DNA of 59,025 nt from an uncultured Clostridia bacterium (GTDB taxonomy: Bacteria; Bacillota; Clostridia; TANB77; CAG-508), in the NCBI GenBank assembly GCA_934169725.1, contig CAKPOF010000006.1:1-59025 (forward strand), written 5' to 3'. The notes under the pieces are model-generated. The model was not told the DNA's origin, made no database searches, and saw only the letters and a program-made list of their open reading frames with translations. Both the position numbers and the translations under genes were made by a program. Shown in pieces: positions 44,020-52,443 of the stretch (within the stretch, counting starts at the first letter, position 1; every line of letters begins with the position of its first letter).

Positions 44020-44424
44020 ATGCCTGATAGAAGACAAGAAGATAGAAGAAAGGGAGACAGAAGAGAAGTAGATGCTCAAAATAATAAATCAGCATTAATA
44101 ATATCTTTAAAAACTTTTGTTATAGTTGTAACAATTGTATTAATAGCATTAATAGCATTAGTATTTCTTGCTGTACAAAACTATAAATTAAAAGAAAGTA
44201 ATGTAGATAGAGAATTAAATTCAGAAGAAATATACTATGATGATAGTTCTGAAGAAGAAAATGCAGATGATAGTGATGATTCAGAATATGATGTGAATAC
44301 AGATGCTGATGAAGAAGAGTCTGATGAGGTAGAAGAAGATGATATTGATAATGAAACAGAAAACAATACATTAAATTCAAATACAGAAAATAATACATCA
44401 GAAAATTTAGAAAATAATGAATAA
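44020..44424 (+). CDS. Membrane protein with acidic extracytoplasmic tail
   Basis: This 134-residue protein has a charged cytoplasmic start (PDRRQEDRRKGDRREVDAQ), one long membrane helix (about residues 28-52) and a Ser/Asp/Glu/Asn-rich tail (residues 60-134). It follows the MPYTG protein by 39 nt with AAAGGAAGG upstream and is probably co-transcribed. Family unknown; composition parallels its neighbour. Confidence 0.6.
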   Translation: MPDRRQEDRRKGDRREVDAQNNKSALIISLKTFVIVVTIVLIALIALVFLAVQNYKLKESNVDRELNSEEIYYDDSSEEENADDSDDSEYDVNTDADEEESDEVEEDDIDNETENNTLNSNTENNTSENLENNE

Positions 44425-44533
44425 AATAGTAAATAAAAATATAAGAATATATTTAATAAAAATGAATATAATATAGTGATGAAAAATTATCCACAAAATA
44501 TTAAGAGTTTTTATATGGATTTAAAAAAATCTC

Positions 44534-44563
44534 TTGACAATAAGGATGATAGTGATGTATAAT
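44534..44563 (+). promoter_or_regulatory. Promoter of tRNA-fMet
   Basis: TTGACA (44534-44539), 18 bp, TATAAT (44558-44563), 16 bp before the tRNA. Confidence 0.75.
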
Positions 44564-44579
44564 AAATATGTTCTTATAT

Positions 44580-44655
<76 letters not shown>

Positions 44656-44658
44656 CAT

Positions 44659-44682
44659 TTGAGGTTTTAAGCCTCTTTTTTT
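44659..44682 (+). terminator. Terminator after tRNA-fMet
   Basis: The short stem GAGG-TTTTAAG-CCTC is followed by seven T, 5 nt after the tRNA. Confidence 0.6.
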
Positions 44683-44772
44683 ATATACTAGGAAATTTCT
44701 CAAATAGCTTTTTTAAAGCATAAAAAAATCGAGGCATAATAAATACGCCTCAAAATAAAATTTTTTTGAAGT

Positions 44773-45141
44773 TTAGTTTTTAAATATTTTTCCAGTTGGA
44801 GTTTTGTAATAAATTGGAGACGCACTGTGACTTTCACAGTGAAAGCAATCAACTTGTGGTTCTTTTTTTGTTGCATCATAAATTTCGTTAACAATTTCGA
44901 TTTGATAAGCACTAACTTTTTTGCATTCTGGACATTTAAAATTGACCATTTCTCCAGAAAAAGGATTTTTAAAATTTTCAATTTCTAGTTCATCTTCAAA
45001 CTCTTCTTCAAATTCGCTTTCCATTAAGTAGAATACCATGTCAATAAAATCTTCATCTGGCATTTTGTCAATCATTTTTTTGAAATCATCTTTTAATTTT
45101 TTTGTTTCATTTGCAAATGGCAATATTTTTTCATTTTTCAT
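44773..45141 (-). CDS. Hypothetical protein with zinc-ribbon-like cysteines
   Basis: This 122-residue protein has an acidic helical first half (MPDEDFIDMVFYLMESEFEE) and a C-terminal Cys2-Cys2 pattern (FKCPECKKVSAYQIEI ... VDCFHCESHSASP), consistent with a zinc ribbon. Family unknown. It is the first cargo gene inside the tRNA-fMet island. The ATG start is weakly supported by a poor binding site. Confidence 0.55.
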   Translation of the reverse strand: MKNEKILPFANETKKLKDDFKKMIDKMPDEDFIDMVFYLMESEFEEEFEDELEIENFKNPFSGEMVNFKCPECKKVSAYQIEIVNEIYDATKKEPQVDCFHCESHSASPIYYKTPTGKIFKN

Positions 45142-45187
45142 AACACATTGTTAATGATAATATAAGAATGTACAAAAAATCAAATTT

Positions 45188-45237
45188 AAAAATGTACAAT
45201 TTTGTTCATCAATAAATTTGAAAAATTGTACATTTTT
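45188..45237. repeat. Perfect 16-bp inverted repeat
   Basis: AAAAATGTACAATTTT (45188-45203) and its exact complement (45222-45237) are separated by 18 nt. It lies between the zinc-ribbon gene's promoter region and the AIPR remnant, so it could be an operator, a hairpin or a recombination scar. Confidence 0.65.
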
Positions 45238-45242
45238 GTATT

Positions 45243-45878
45243 GACATTAACAGCATTGAATTTGAAGATTATAATGTACTTGGAGATATAGATGTATCTG
45301 ATGTAATATCAATATTGAATTTGTTTAATATAGATAAATATCCAAACAAAAATGAAAATCCAATAATTTCATATACAGGAAAAGGACAATGTATAAAAAA
45401 TTATATAAGTATGCATAGAGATTATGGAAATACATTAAATAATACATATTCAAAAATGAGTAAAGTAATACCTGATATTTTCAAATTGTATGATTACTAA
45501 AAAAATATGAGAAGATTCTATAGTAATGGAATATCGAATAAAAAATATGGACTTATAACAGGAGTAACAACAAAAAAAGAAGGAAAACAAGCATTTAAAA
45601 CAAAGTTTTATGGAGAAAATATAGATTATCTGACTCCAAATGGGTTTATATATCCAATATTATGGGCATTTAGAGCATTGCTAAAAGAAGATGAGGATAT
45701 GTATTATGGATGGAAAAAAGATTCAATAGAAGTTATGGACAAGATAGGAGCTGAACTTGTATCAAATACAATAAATATGAGTATAGAATTAGAAAATAAT
45801 CCAAATGCAACAGAAAAAAATAAAACATTATGGATGAATTTATATATGATTGTTTGCATGGAATTAGTGGATATGTAA
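45243..45878 (+). pseudogene. AIPR (abortive infection) protein, C-terminal remnant
   Basis: The frame enters without a start: YNVLGDIDVSDVISILNLFN IDKYPNKNENPIISYTGKG, then KMSKVIPDIFKLYDY, a TAA at 45498, and continues in phase as MRRFYSNGISNKKYG, then NGFIYPILWAFRALLKEDED and NPNATEKNKTLWMNLYM. This resembles the C-terminal half of AIPR proteins, linked to phage abortive infection. The N-terminal half is missing and there is a nonsense codon, so it is inactive. Degraded coding-like sequence continues to about 46118. Confidence 0.6.
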
Positions 45879-46240
45879 AAGAGTACAAAAATTTGGAAAA
45901 TACATCTAAAATATATACAAGAATATTGTGTATGAATTTATATTAGAACGATAAAAAGAAATTTTAGAAATAAAACATCAAGTTATAAATTAAATAATTC
46001 TGAAAATATTGTACAATCATTAAACAAAATTGCAGACGAAATGTATAAAATAGCAAAAGAAAATAATGAATATATAGATAAAATATTGAATAATGCATGC
46101 AATAAAAAAGAATGTTAAAGTTAATGAAATATGGGAATTAAAAATTATGTCATAAGTGTTTTTATTACCAGAATATAATTAAGCTGAGTTACAGAAATAT
46201 TAGGTATGTCATTGATTATAAATTTTTAATGAACTTACGT

Positions 46241-46269
46241 TTGTAATTTTATAATTTTTATGCTATAAT
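46241..46269 (+). promoter_or_regulatory. Promoter of purA
   Basis: TTGTAA (46241-46246), 17 bp, TATAAT (46264-46269), about 54 bp before the start codon. No purine riboswitch fold is seen in the short leader. Confidence 0.6.
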
Positions 46270-46322
46270 ATTTTAGTAACTTTTTATTTAACTCAATGTT
46301 CAACAAATTAAGGAGGACAACT

Positions 46323-47687
46323 ATGAACAAATGTGTAACAGTTATTGTCGGAGCAAAATGGGGAGATGAAGGTAAAGGTAAAATTTCATCACGCGAATCT
46401 CGGAATGCTAATCTTGTAATTCGAGCAACGGGTGGTGCAAATGCAGGACATACTATTGTTGCTAATGGAAAAAAGATAGCATTACATTTAGTACCTGGTG
46501 GAATTGTATACCCTCAGACTACTTGTATAATTGGACCTGGTACTGTAATCGATCCATTAACATTAGTGGAAGAAATTAATCTTTTGGAAGAGTCTGGTAT
46601 TCCTAATGTACGTTCAAGAATTAAGATTAGTGGTCGAGCACATGTAGTATTTGAATATCATGAAGCTTTAGATGCATTATATGAAAAGCTTAAAGCTAAT
46701 CCTGTTGGTACTACTGGTCGAGGCATTGGCCCTTGCTATTCAGATAAAGCAAATCGAGTTGGCATAAGATTTTATGATTTGCTTCTGCCAGAAGAAGAAT
46801 TAGAGGCAAAGATTAGAGAGGCACTAAAATTACACAATAAAGCTTTATATGAAAGTGATATGTTTATTTTTGAGAGTACAGAGCTTGCTTATACATGTAA
46901 ACGTTATTTAGCAGAATTTAGGGACATGATAACAGATGTAACTTCGCTAATTAGAGACTCTATCGAAAACAATAAAAAAATTGTTGTTGAAGGAGCTCAA
47001 GCTTTTATGTTAGATCTTGATCATGGTGATTATCCAATGGTTACTAGTTCTAATTGCTGTGTTTCTGGAACTATATGTGGAGCAAGTATACCACTCGAAG
47101 CTGTTAAAAATGTTATTCTTGTTGATAAAGCTTATAACAGCCGTGTTGGGAATGGACCATTTCCTACAGAACTTGAATCTTCTGGTAATCCAAAACGGCC
47201 TTTAGAAGGTGATATTGTTAGAGAACTTGGTCATGAATATGGTACAACTACTCAACGACCAAGAAGATGCGGATGGATGGATACAGTAATTCTTAAGACA
47301 GAGATGTATCAATCTGGTGGAGATGCTTTATGTATTAACCATGTAGATACCTTAGGAAAAGTGGGAAATTCACTGGGGCACATTAAGATTTGTACAAAAT
47401 ATCGAATTAATGGTGATTATACTACCGATTTGTATCCAGACAATATAAGTCAATTTGAATCAGTAGAACCTATCTATGAAGTAATTGAAGGAGGTTGGAG
47501 CATTGATTCTTCATGTAGAGATTACAATGTTTTGCCAGAAAAAGCAAAGGAATTTATAAAAATCGTCGAAAAGGCCTCTGGATTACCAGTCAAATATATT
47601 GGAGTAGGTCCAGATAATGATGATTTGATTGTTCGAAACATTCCAGGAGAACGCATTCCTTCAAGACACTACAGGGGTGAACGATAA
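46323..47687 (+). CDS. purA: Adenylosuccinate synthase (divergent, horizontally acquired)
   Basis: This GTP-dependent enzyme joins IMP and aspartate in AMP synthesis. From ATG 46323 (AGGAGGAC upstream) there are 454 residues. Motifs: VIVGAKWGDEGKGKI with the catalytic Asp, GGANAGHTIVANGKK with the catalytic His, GTTGRGIGPCYSDKANRVGI, EGAQAFMLDLDHGDYPMVTS and GTTTQRPRRCGWMDT. The helix after GKGKI reads SSRESRNANLVIRA instead of the usual VD.L...AD.V.R, which is atypical. Codon use (CGA, CGG, CTT, GGC) differs from the host genes, and the gene lies inside the tRNA-fMet island, so transfer is likely. Two in-frame CGG codons (46401, 47196) do not break the frame. Confidence 0.92.
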   Translation: MNKCVTVIVGAKWGDEGKGKISSRESRNANLVIRATGGANAGHTIVANGKKIALHLVPGGIVYPQTTCIIGPGTVIDPLTLVEEINLLEESGIPNVRSRIKISGRAHVVFEYHEALDALYEKLKANPVGTTGRGIGPCYSDKANRVGIRFYDLLLPEEELEAKIREALKLHNKALYESDMFIFESTELAYTCKRYLAEFRDMITDVTSLIRDSIENNKKIVVEGAQAFMLDLDHGDYPMVTSSNCCVSGTICGASIPLEAVKNVILVDKAYNSRVGNGPFPTELESSGNPKRPLEGDIVRELGHEYGTTTQRPRRCGWMDTVILKTEMYQSGGDALCINHVDTLGKVGNSLGHIKICTKYRINGDYTTDLYPDNISQFESVEPIYEVIEGGWSIDSSCRDYNVLPEKAKEFIKIVEKASGLPVKYIGVGPDNDDLIVRNIPGERIPSRHYRGER

Positions 47688-47726
47688 TATACACACTACT
47701 TTAGTGAATAGAAAAATTTGAGTTAT

Positions 47727-47766
47727 AAAAAGAGTGCTTTTCTTTTTAGAAATAGCACTCTTTTTG
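47727..47766 (+). terminator. Terminator after purA
   Basis: The 12-bp stem AAAAAGAGTGCT/AGCACTCTTTTT is followed by T residues. Confidence 0.85.
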
Positions 47767-47869
47767 TTTTGGATATTAAAATTACATAAGAGATAATAAC
47801 AATTGTGTTACGAAAATATAACAGGTAAGCACAATATAAAATAAGATGAATGTTATAATATAAAAATTT

Positions 47870-48335
47870 CTATAAAAAAATTTTCTTTATTACACCACAA
47901 GCAATTTTTGTACCAGAATTACCACTAGGTTGAGTTGTAAAATCATCAGGCATATCATGAATGATTATAACTTTTCCAATAATATCTTTTATTTTAAATT
48001 TATTAAGAAAAACACTCATATAACTATAACCATTATTTTCAATTAGTGGTGGTAAATTTCCAACATGATATGGATGAAGACAGTTATTTGGATTATAATG
48101 AGTTTTAGCGTCAGCAAATTCATCAATTGAATTTCCTGTACAAGAAGAACCGTTCATGTATATGGAATCCAAAAAATTTACCTTTGCAGTGGCCTTTAGA
48201 TTGTGGTAATCCATTAACTTTTGCGGTTAACATTACACCATTTTTAACCTCTTTAAAAACAACAGTACCATTAATTTTTGGAAACTTTTTGCCACCTTTT
48301 ATATCAGCTTTCGTACTATTAAAAAACATAGTCAA
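47870..48335 (-). pseudogene. sodC: Cu/Zn superoxide dismutase, frameshifted at CGG
   Basis: From ATG 48335 the frame reads KINGTVVFKEVKNGVMLTAK VNGLP..., then GFHIHE, with the first two Cu-ligand histidines, and then CGG (48152-48150), after which it runs out of frame. Dropping the C gives HE-GSSCTGNSIDEFADAKTH, HPYHVGNLPPLIENNGYSY, IIIHDMPDDFTTQPSGNSG and TKIACGV, i.e. the remaining Cu/Zn ligands, disulfide cysteines and Asp. There is no signal peptide, which is odd for a usually secreted enzyme. It dismutates superoxide if a full-length protein is made. Confidence 0.8.
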
Positions 48336-48490
48336 TTCACCTCTAAAATTAGTTCTATATTAATATATGTAAAAGATATATTAAATGAAATTGAAAAGAG
48401 AAGAATATTTTGAAATATAAAATGAACTAACGTTATTAAAATTTTGGGATAATAATTTGGGTTCACTTCATTTAAAAAAGTCTCAATATT

Positions 48491-49249
48491 TTACACAGTC
48501 TTTTCACCTAAATCTTGCATAAATCTTAATAAATAGCCATCAGGATCTTGGATTAAAAATTCTTTATTACCCAATAATTTATCATCTTGTCTATACCAAT
48601 TTTCTTCAAGATTAAAAGTTACTATATAATTATTAATTTTAAAATCATTATATATTTTTTCAACATTTTCAACCTCTAATTGAAAATTAATCCCATTTCC
48701 AAAAGGATATTTTAATTCTCCAACATTCCATTTATCATTATTAGATAATTCTTGTAGCATAAATTGGATAGAACCTAAAGAAATGAATGCAAATTTGTCT
48801 TCAGGTCTAGCATATTCTACTTTAAAACAAGCAGTTTTATAAAAATTCAAACTATTTTCTAAATTAGTTACAGATAATTCAGGAATATTTTTATTCCAAT
48901 TTATATAATCATTAGGTCTTAAAATTATAGTTTCAAAATAATGTTCTTGAAAATCAGTCAATACTCTAATTTCTTCATTGGTAAATACAGTATTCTCAGG
49001 GGCAATAATTAATATATCATCATTGCCAGTTGTTCTACGAAGTATTGCAATACATTTTCCAGTAAATGTTTTTAAAGGTTTATAAATTCCTAAAACATAA
49101 GCATCTAATTTTTTGTTATTACAATTTAGAGTACTACGGACATAACCATAATTTATCGGATAAATAAATCCATGCGTAGGATGAGTACTACCTATAGGTT
49201 TATCTATTTTTATTTCTACAATTTTATTTAAATAATCTATACTGTTCAT
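48491..49249 (-). CDS. Fusion of pyrophosphatase-like and VOC (glyoxalase) domains
   Basis: This 252-residue protein. Residues 1-110 resemble a short family I inorganic pyrophosphatase-like domain (IDKPIGSTHPTHGFIYPINY GYV, then LDAYVLGIYKPLKTFTGKCI). Residues 118-248 form a vicinal-oxygen-chelate domain (IPELSVTNLENSLNFYKT; GINFQLEVENVEKIYNDF; FLIQDPDGYLLRFMQDLGE) as in glyoxalase or bleomycin-binding proteins. Several acidic metal ligands of true pyrophosphatases are absent. The combined role is unknown. ATG after AGGAG. Confidence 0.7.
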   Translation of the reverse strand: MNSIDYLNKIVEIKIDKPIGSTHPTHGFIYPINYGYVRSTLNCNNKKLDAYVLGIYKPLKTFTGKCIAILRRTTGNDDILIIAPENTVFTNEEIRVLTDFQEHYFETIILRPNDYINWNKNIPELSVTNLENSLNFYKTACFKVEYARPEDKFAFISLGSIQFMLQELSNNDKWNVGELKYPFGNGINFQLEVENVEKIYNDFKINNYIVTFNLEENWYRQDDKLLGNKEFLIQDPDGYLLRFMQDLGEKTV

Positions 49250-49334
49250 ATATATTCTCCTAATTTTATATTTTTATTATACTATAAACAGTGGTAATGT
49301 TTCAATGGGGAAATATGAAAGCAGATGTTAGTGT

Positions 49335-50628
49335 GTTACAGTTCAGTAGGAAATTATAAAAAGCATAGCTAAAAGAGGTTTTTTAACCTCAATTTGCTAT
49401 GCTATAACTGTCTCATCTTTAAACGCTTTTATAAATGAATTATAGACATTTATTCCTTGTTTTTTATATGTATTTATGCAACTTCTTATTATTGCATAAA
49501 CTTCTGCACCAGATTCACTTCTGAATTTTCCAATTTTTTGCTTTATTTTTATATTTATTTGATCTGTTTCAGCCTGATTATTTGTTGCTGGTACTTTAAA
49601 GTCTTTTAGAAAATATAATATTTGTTCTTTGTCATCTTCTTCCATTCTTGTTAATAACTTTCTTTTGTTATCATATTCTGAATTTTTTGTATCTGACATC
49701 CATTCTTTTTTCCAGTCTTTTATTATATTATCATATTCTTTTATTATTTTTTCGTACTCACTATTTTCAAATTTCTTTTTTTCTCTTTGTATTAATTCTT
49801 TTCTATAATTATTATATTTTGTTAAAAAATTTTCCATTTTTCTTGATCCTGTATGCTCTACAAAATCATATATTCTTTTAAGATATCTTTGTATATGTGA
49901 TATACATTGCGAAAATCCTATTCCAAATCCATTATATAAATCTGTTCCATCTTTTATTATTATTCCCATAAATGATTTAAAAAAATTTATCTTTTCTAAT
50001 CTTTCTTTTCCTAAACTTTTTCCTTTGTGTCCTTCTTGTCATCCTTGCTTTTTATCTGATTTTTTTCTTCTATTTGTGATTATTTTTTTATATCCATTTG
50101 TTCCTGATGGTCTATTTGAATTTGAGCTATCTTTTTTATTTTGTTTTTTTAATCTTTCTACTTCCAATTTTAACTTTTCATTTTCTTTGTTCAACTTTTC
50201 GATTTTCTGATCTTTTATTTTTGATTCTACTTTGTGCTAATTATCCATTTTAGTGATTTTCTTATTTAATTTCTCAACTTGTAAAAATAATTCTTCCATT
50301 TGTTTGAACATATCATTCATTTGACCTTTGCTCAATTTCTTCACCACATTTTCTATATGTCTATTATATCAAAAATGGCTAAACATTGCACGTTACAACT
50401 ATATTACATAATTATTACACTTAAGATAATTTGATAAAAAAATCAATTTTACAAAGAAAAAATGATAAAACAAATGTCTATAAAGCATATAAGCCTTATA
50501 GACGTTCGTTTTATGTGTAATTCATAATATATAAAAAATTATTTTTAAAATTTATATTAAATTTTAATTACCATTCTATTACATAAGTAAAATACGATGT
50601 TTTTAAATATTTCTTACTGAACTGTAAC
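49335..50628 (-). mobile_element. Decayed IS66-like insertion sequence
   Basis: Terminal inverted repeats GTTACAGTTCAGTA (49335-49348) and TACTGAACTGTAAC (50615-50628), with further imperfect similarity inward (GAAAT), bound a 1.29-kb element that carries only shortened pieces of an IS66 transposase. Flanking 8-bp sequences do not match, so the target duplication is lost or the ends are rearranged. Confidence 0.75.
49397..50340 (-). pseudogene. IS66 transposase (TnpC) remnant
   Basis: The N-terminal zipper and linker are recognisable at 50330-50010 (KIEKLNKENEKLKLEVERLK; KKDSSNSNRPSGTNGYKK; QEGHKGKS) but broken by TAG and TGA codons. The C-terminal catalytic part remains at 49969-49397 (ILYFLKDFKVPATNNQAETD; IKQKIGKFRSESGAEVYAII RS), including the Asn-Asn-Gln-Ala-Glu motif with the last catalytic Glu. 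The central DDE region is deleted. Confidence 0.75.
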
Positions 50629-50679
50629 TAAATTTATATGTTTTTTTGGATGTTTAATAATAAAATTGATGTTAGAGGC

Positions 50680-52048
50680 TTATGCCAAAAAAAATAATGA
50701 AAAATAGAGATAAGAAAAAATATAGACATAAAGGATTACAAGAAACATCAGTAAATACAATAATGGGAGAAATAAAATATAAAAGAGTAATGTATGAAGT
50801 TCAAGAAGAAGGGATAACAAAAACAGTGTATTTATTAGATGAAGCATTAAAAATAAGTGCTGAAGGAAAAGTATCAAGTAATTTAGTAGAAAAAGTAATA
50901 GAAATAGTAGCAGTAACAGATTCATATAGAAAAGCAGAATCAGTAATAGATACAACAACAAATACATCATTATGTCATGAAAAAATAAGAAAAATAATAT
51001 TAAAAATTGGAGATAAAATAACAAATAAAGAAAAAGAAGAAAGAAAAATATTTGATAAAAACCAGTTAGTAGCAGGGTTAAAAGAAGTAACAGCATTATT
51101 TGAGGAAGCAGATGGAATATGGATAAATTTACATAGAAAAGATAGAAAAGAAAGATTAGAAAAAAACAAACAAAAAGTAGAACGAGAAAATAAAGAATTT
51201 AATCCAAAAATGAAAATAAAAACAGAGTTTAAATTACACGTAATGTATGAAGGATGAAAAAAAGATGATCCAAGGCATAGTTTAGTAAATAAGCAATATA
51301 TAGCAGGAATAATGAAACCAAAAGAAATGGCAAGATTAAGAGAGGCAAGAGTATTTAGCCAATATGATGAAAGAAAAATAAAATTAAGAGTAACAAATGG
51401 AGATGGAGCAAAATGGACAAAAGGAACAACAACAAAAGGAGGAATATACCCAAAAGACCAATTTCATACAATGCAAGAAATAGTAGGAGATGTACCGAAA
51501 GAATATAGAAATATATTTATTAAATTAATAAATAAAAAAGAATTAAAAAAATACAACCAGCAATAGATGGATTAAAATATGAATTAAATGGAGAATATCA
51601 GGCAGTAAAGAAATTAGATAAGTTAAAAAGTTATTTGAGTAGCGATTTAGAAAGATATCAAGATATAGTAGAAGTTCCAGAAGCACCAAAAGGAATAGAA
51701 TATAGAAATATGGGAACACAAGAAAGTCAAATATTTAGTAAATTAAAGAAAAGATTTTGTAGTGGAAGAAAAGCATTTGGAATACATGGAGCAAATGCGT
51801 TAAGTAAAGTATGTGTATTAAGTGAAAAGTTTAATATATATGAATTAGAAACAGCAATACAAATAGATACAAGTGTAGAAGATTGGATAAGGAAAATTGA
51901 AGAAAATGTAAAATCAAATAAGCAACATAGAGCAAATAGAAAAGAAACAGAAGAAAATAAAGAAATAAAAAATGTAATAATAAATTCAAAAATAATAAAA
52001 GAAATAATCAAATTAAAAGAATTTTCAGAAATGAGATGTAGTTTTTAA
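50680..52048 (+). pseudogene. ISLre2-family transposase (UPF0236), disrupted
   Basis: The frame has three problems. The N-terminus is out of frame or truncated before KNRDKKKYRHKGLQETSVNT. TGA at 51255 replaces the Trp of HVMYEG-W-KKDDPRHSLVNK. A base is missing in an A-run near 51545 (KKELKK, then IQPAIDGLKYELNGEYQ). Remaining landmarks are family-typical: ADGIWINLHRKDRKERLEKN, VTNGDGAKWTKGTTT and the C-terminal EAPKGIEYRNMGTQESQIFS and FGIHGANALSKVC. Inactive. Confidence 0.85.
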
Positions 52049-52158
52049 AATAAGAAGGTTATGTTTTATTAAAAGAACAAAAATAAAGTGTTGAAGCAAT
52101 TGACATTAAAGGATTAGAAAAAAGATAAAAAATTGCCTACAGTTAGTTGACACATACT

Positions 52159-52204
52159 CTCATAACCCGAAGGTCGTAAGTTCGAGTCTTACCCCCCGCA
52201 ACCA
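52159..52204 (+). repeat. Degenerate 3' half of tRNA-fMet (att repeat)
   Basis: CTCATAACCCGAAGGTCGTA and onward through CCCGCAACCA repeat 44611-44655 with three differences (two substitutions and one C-run change). Only the anticodon loop to CCA is present, so it is not a tRNA gene but the attachment-site copy left by integration. The integrase gene of the right-hand element lies 240 bp away. Confidence 0.85.
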
Positions 52205-52211
52205 AAGAATG

Positions 52212-52247
52212 AATACTTACAGTTTCAATGACTGTGAGTATTTTTTT
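52212..52247 (+). terminator. Rho-independent terminator beside the att site
   Basis: The stem AATACTTACAGT/ACTGTGAGTATT (one mismatch/G-T) is followed by seven T. It may be the original tRNA-fMet terminator moved aside by integration, or an element end signal. Confidence 0.75.
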
Positions 52248-52443
52248 ATGCCTTTAAAATGGTTGTGATAATGCTTTAAAATAGCATTCTTATGTCAAAT
52301 TGGGGAATAATTGGGAAGTATTTTAACTTTTTAATTCCTCAAAAGACTATGTATATCAGTAAAAAACATGGGAATTTATAAATTGCTTTTTACTGATTTT
52401 CTTCCGACAAAGTAATTTTGTGATTTATTGAAAAAAGTAGTTT

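Noticed and set aside
43508..44398. Long His/Leu-rich minus-strand ORFs
   Set aside because: They are shadows of the Glu/Asp-rich genes on the plus strand, with no ribosome binding sites.
46270..46322. Purine riboswitch before purA
   Set aside because: The leader is too short and lacks the three-way-junction sequence motifs.
46323..47687. purA as a PurZ-type (aminoadenine, Z-genome) enzyme
   Set aside because: The catalytic Asp in GDEGKGK is retained; PurZ enzymes replace it. No other Z-genome gene is seen.
50680..51096. 138-aa Leu/Phe-rich minus-strand ORF resembling a membrane protein
   Set aside because: It is the antisense shadow of the lysine-rich ISLre2 transposase.
51255..51257. UGA read as tryptophan (internal TGA in the ISLre2 and IS66 transposases)
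   Set aside because: Both transposases carry other lesions, intact genes here use TGG for Trp, and some intact frames end in TGA.
51540..51560. Programmed -1 frameshift in ISLre2 at A AAA AAA
   Set aside because: The same gene has an internal TGA and a damaged N-terminus, so a lost A in a decayed gene is the simpler reading.
52159..52204. A second functional tRNA-Met
   Set aside because: Only the sequence from the anticodon loop to CCA is present; no acceptor 5' strand or D-arm precedes it.
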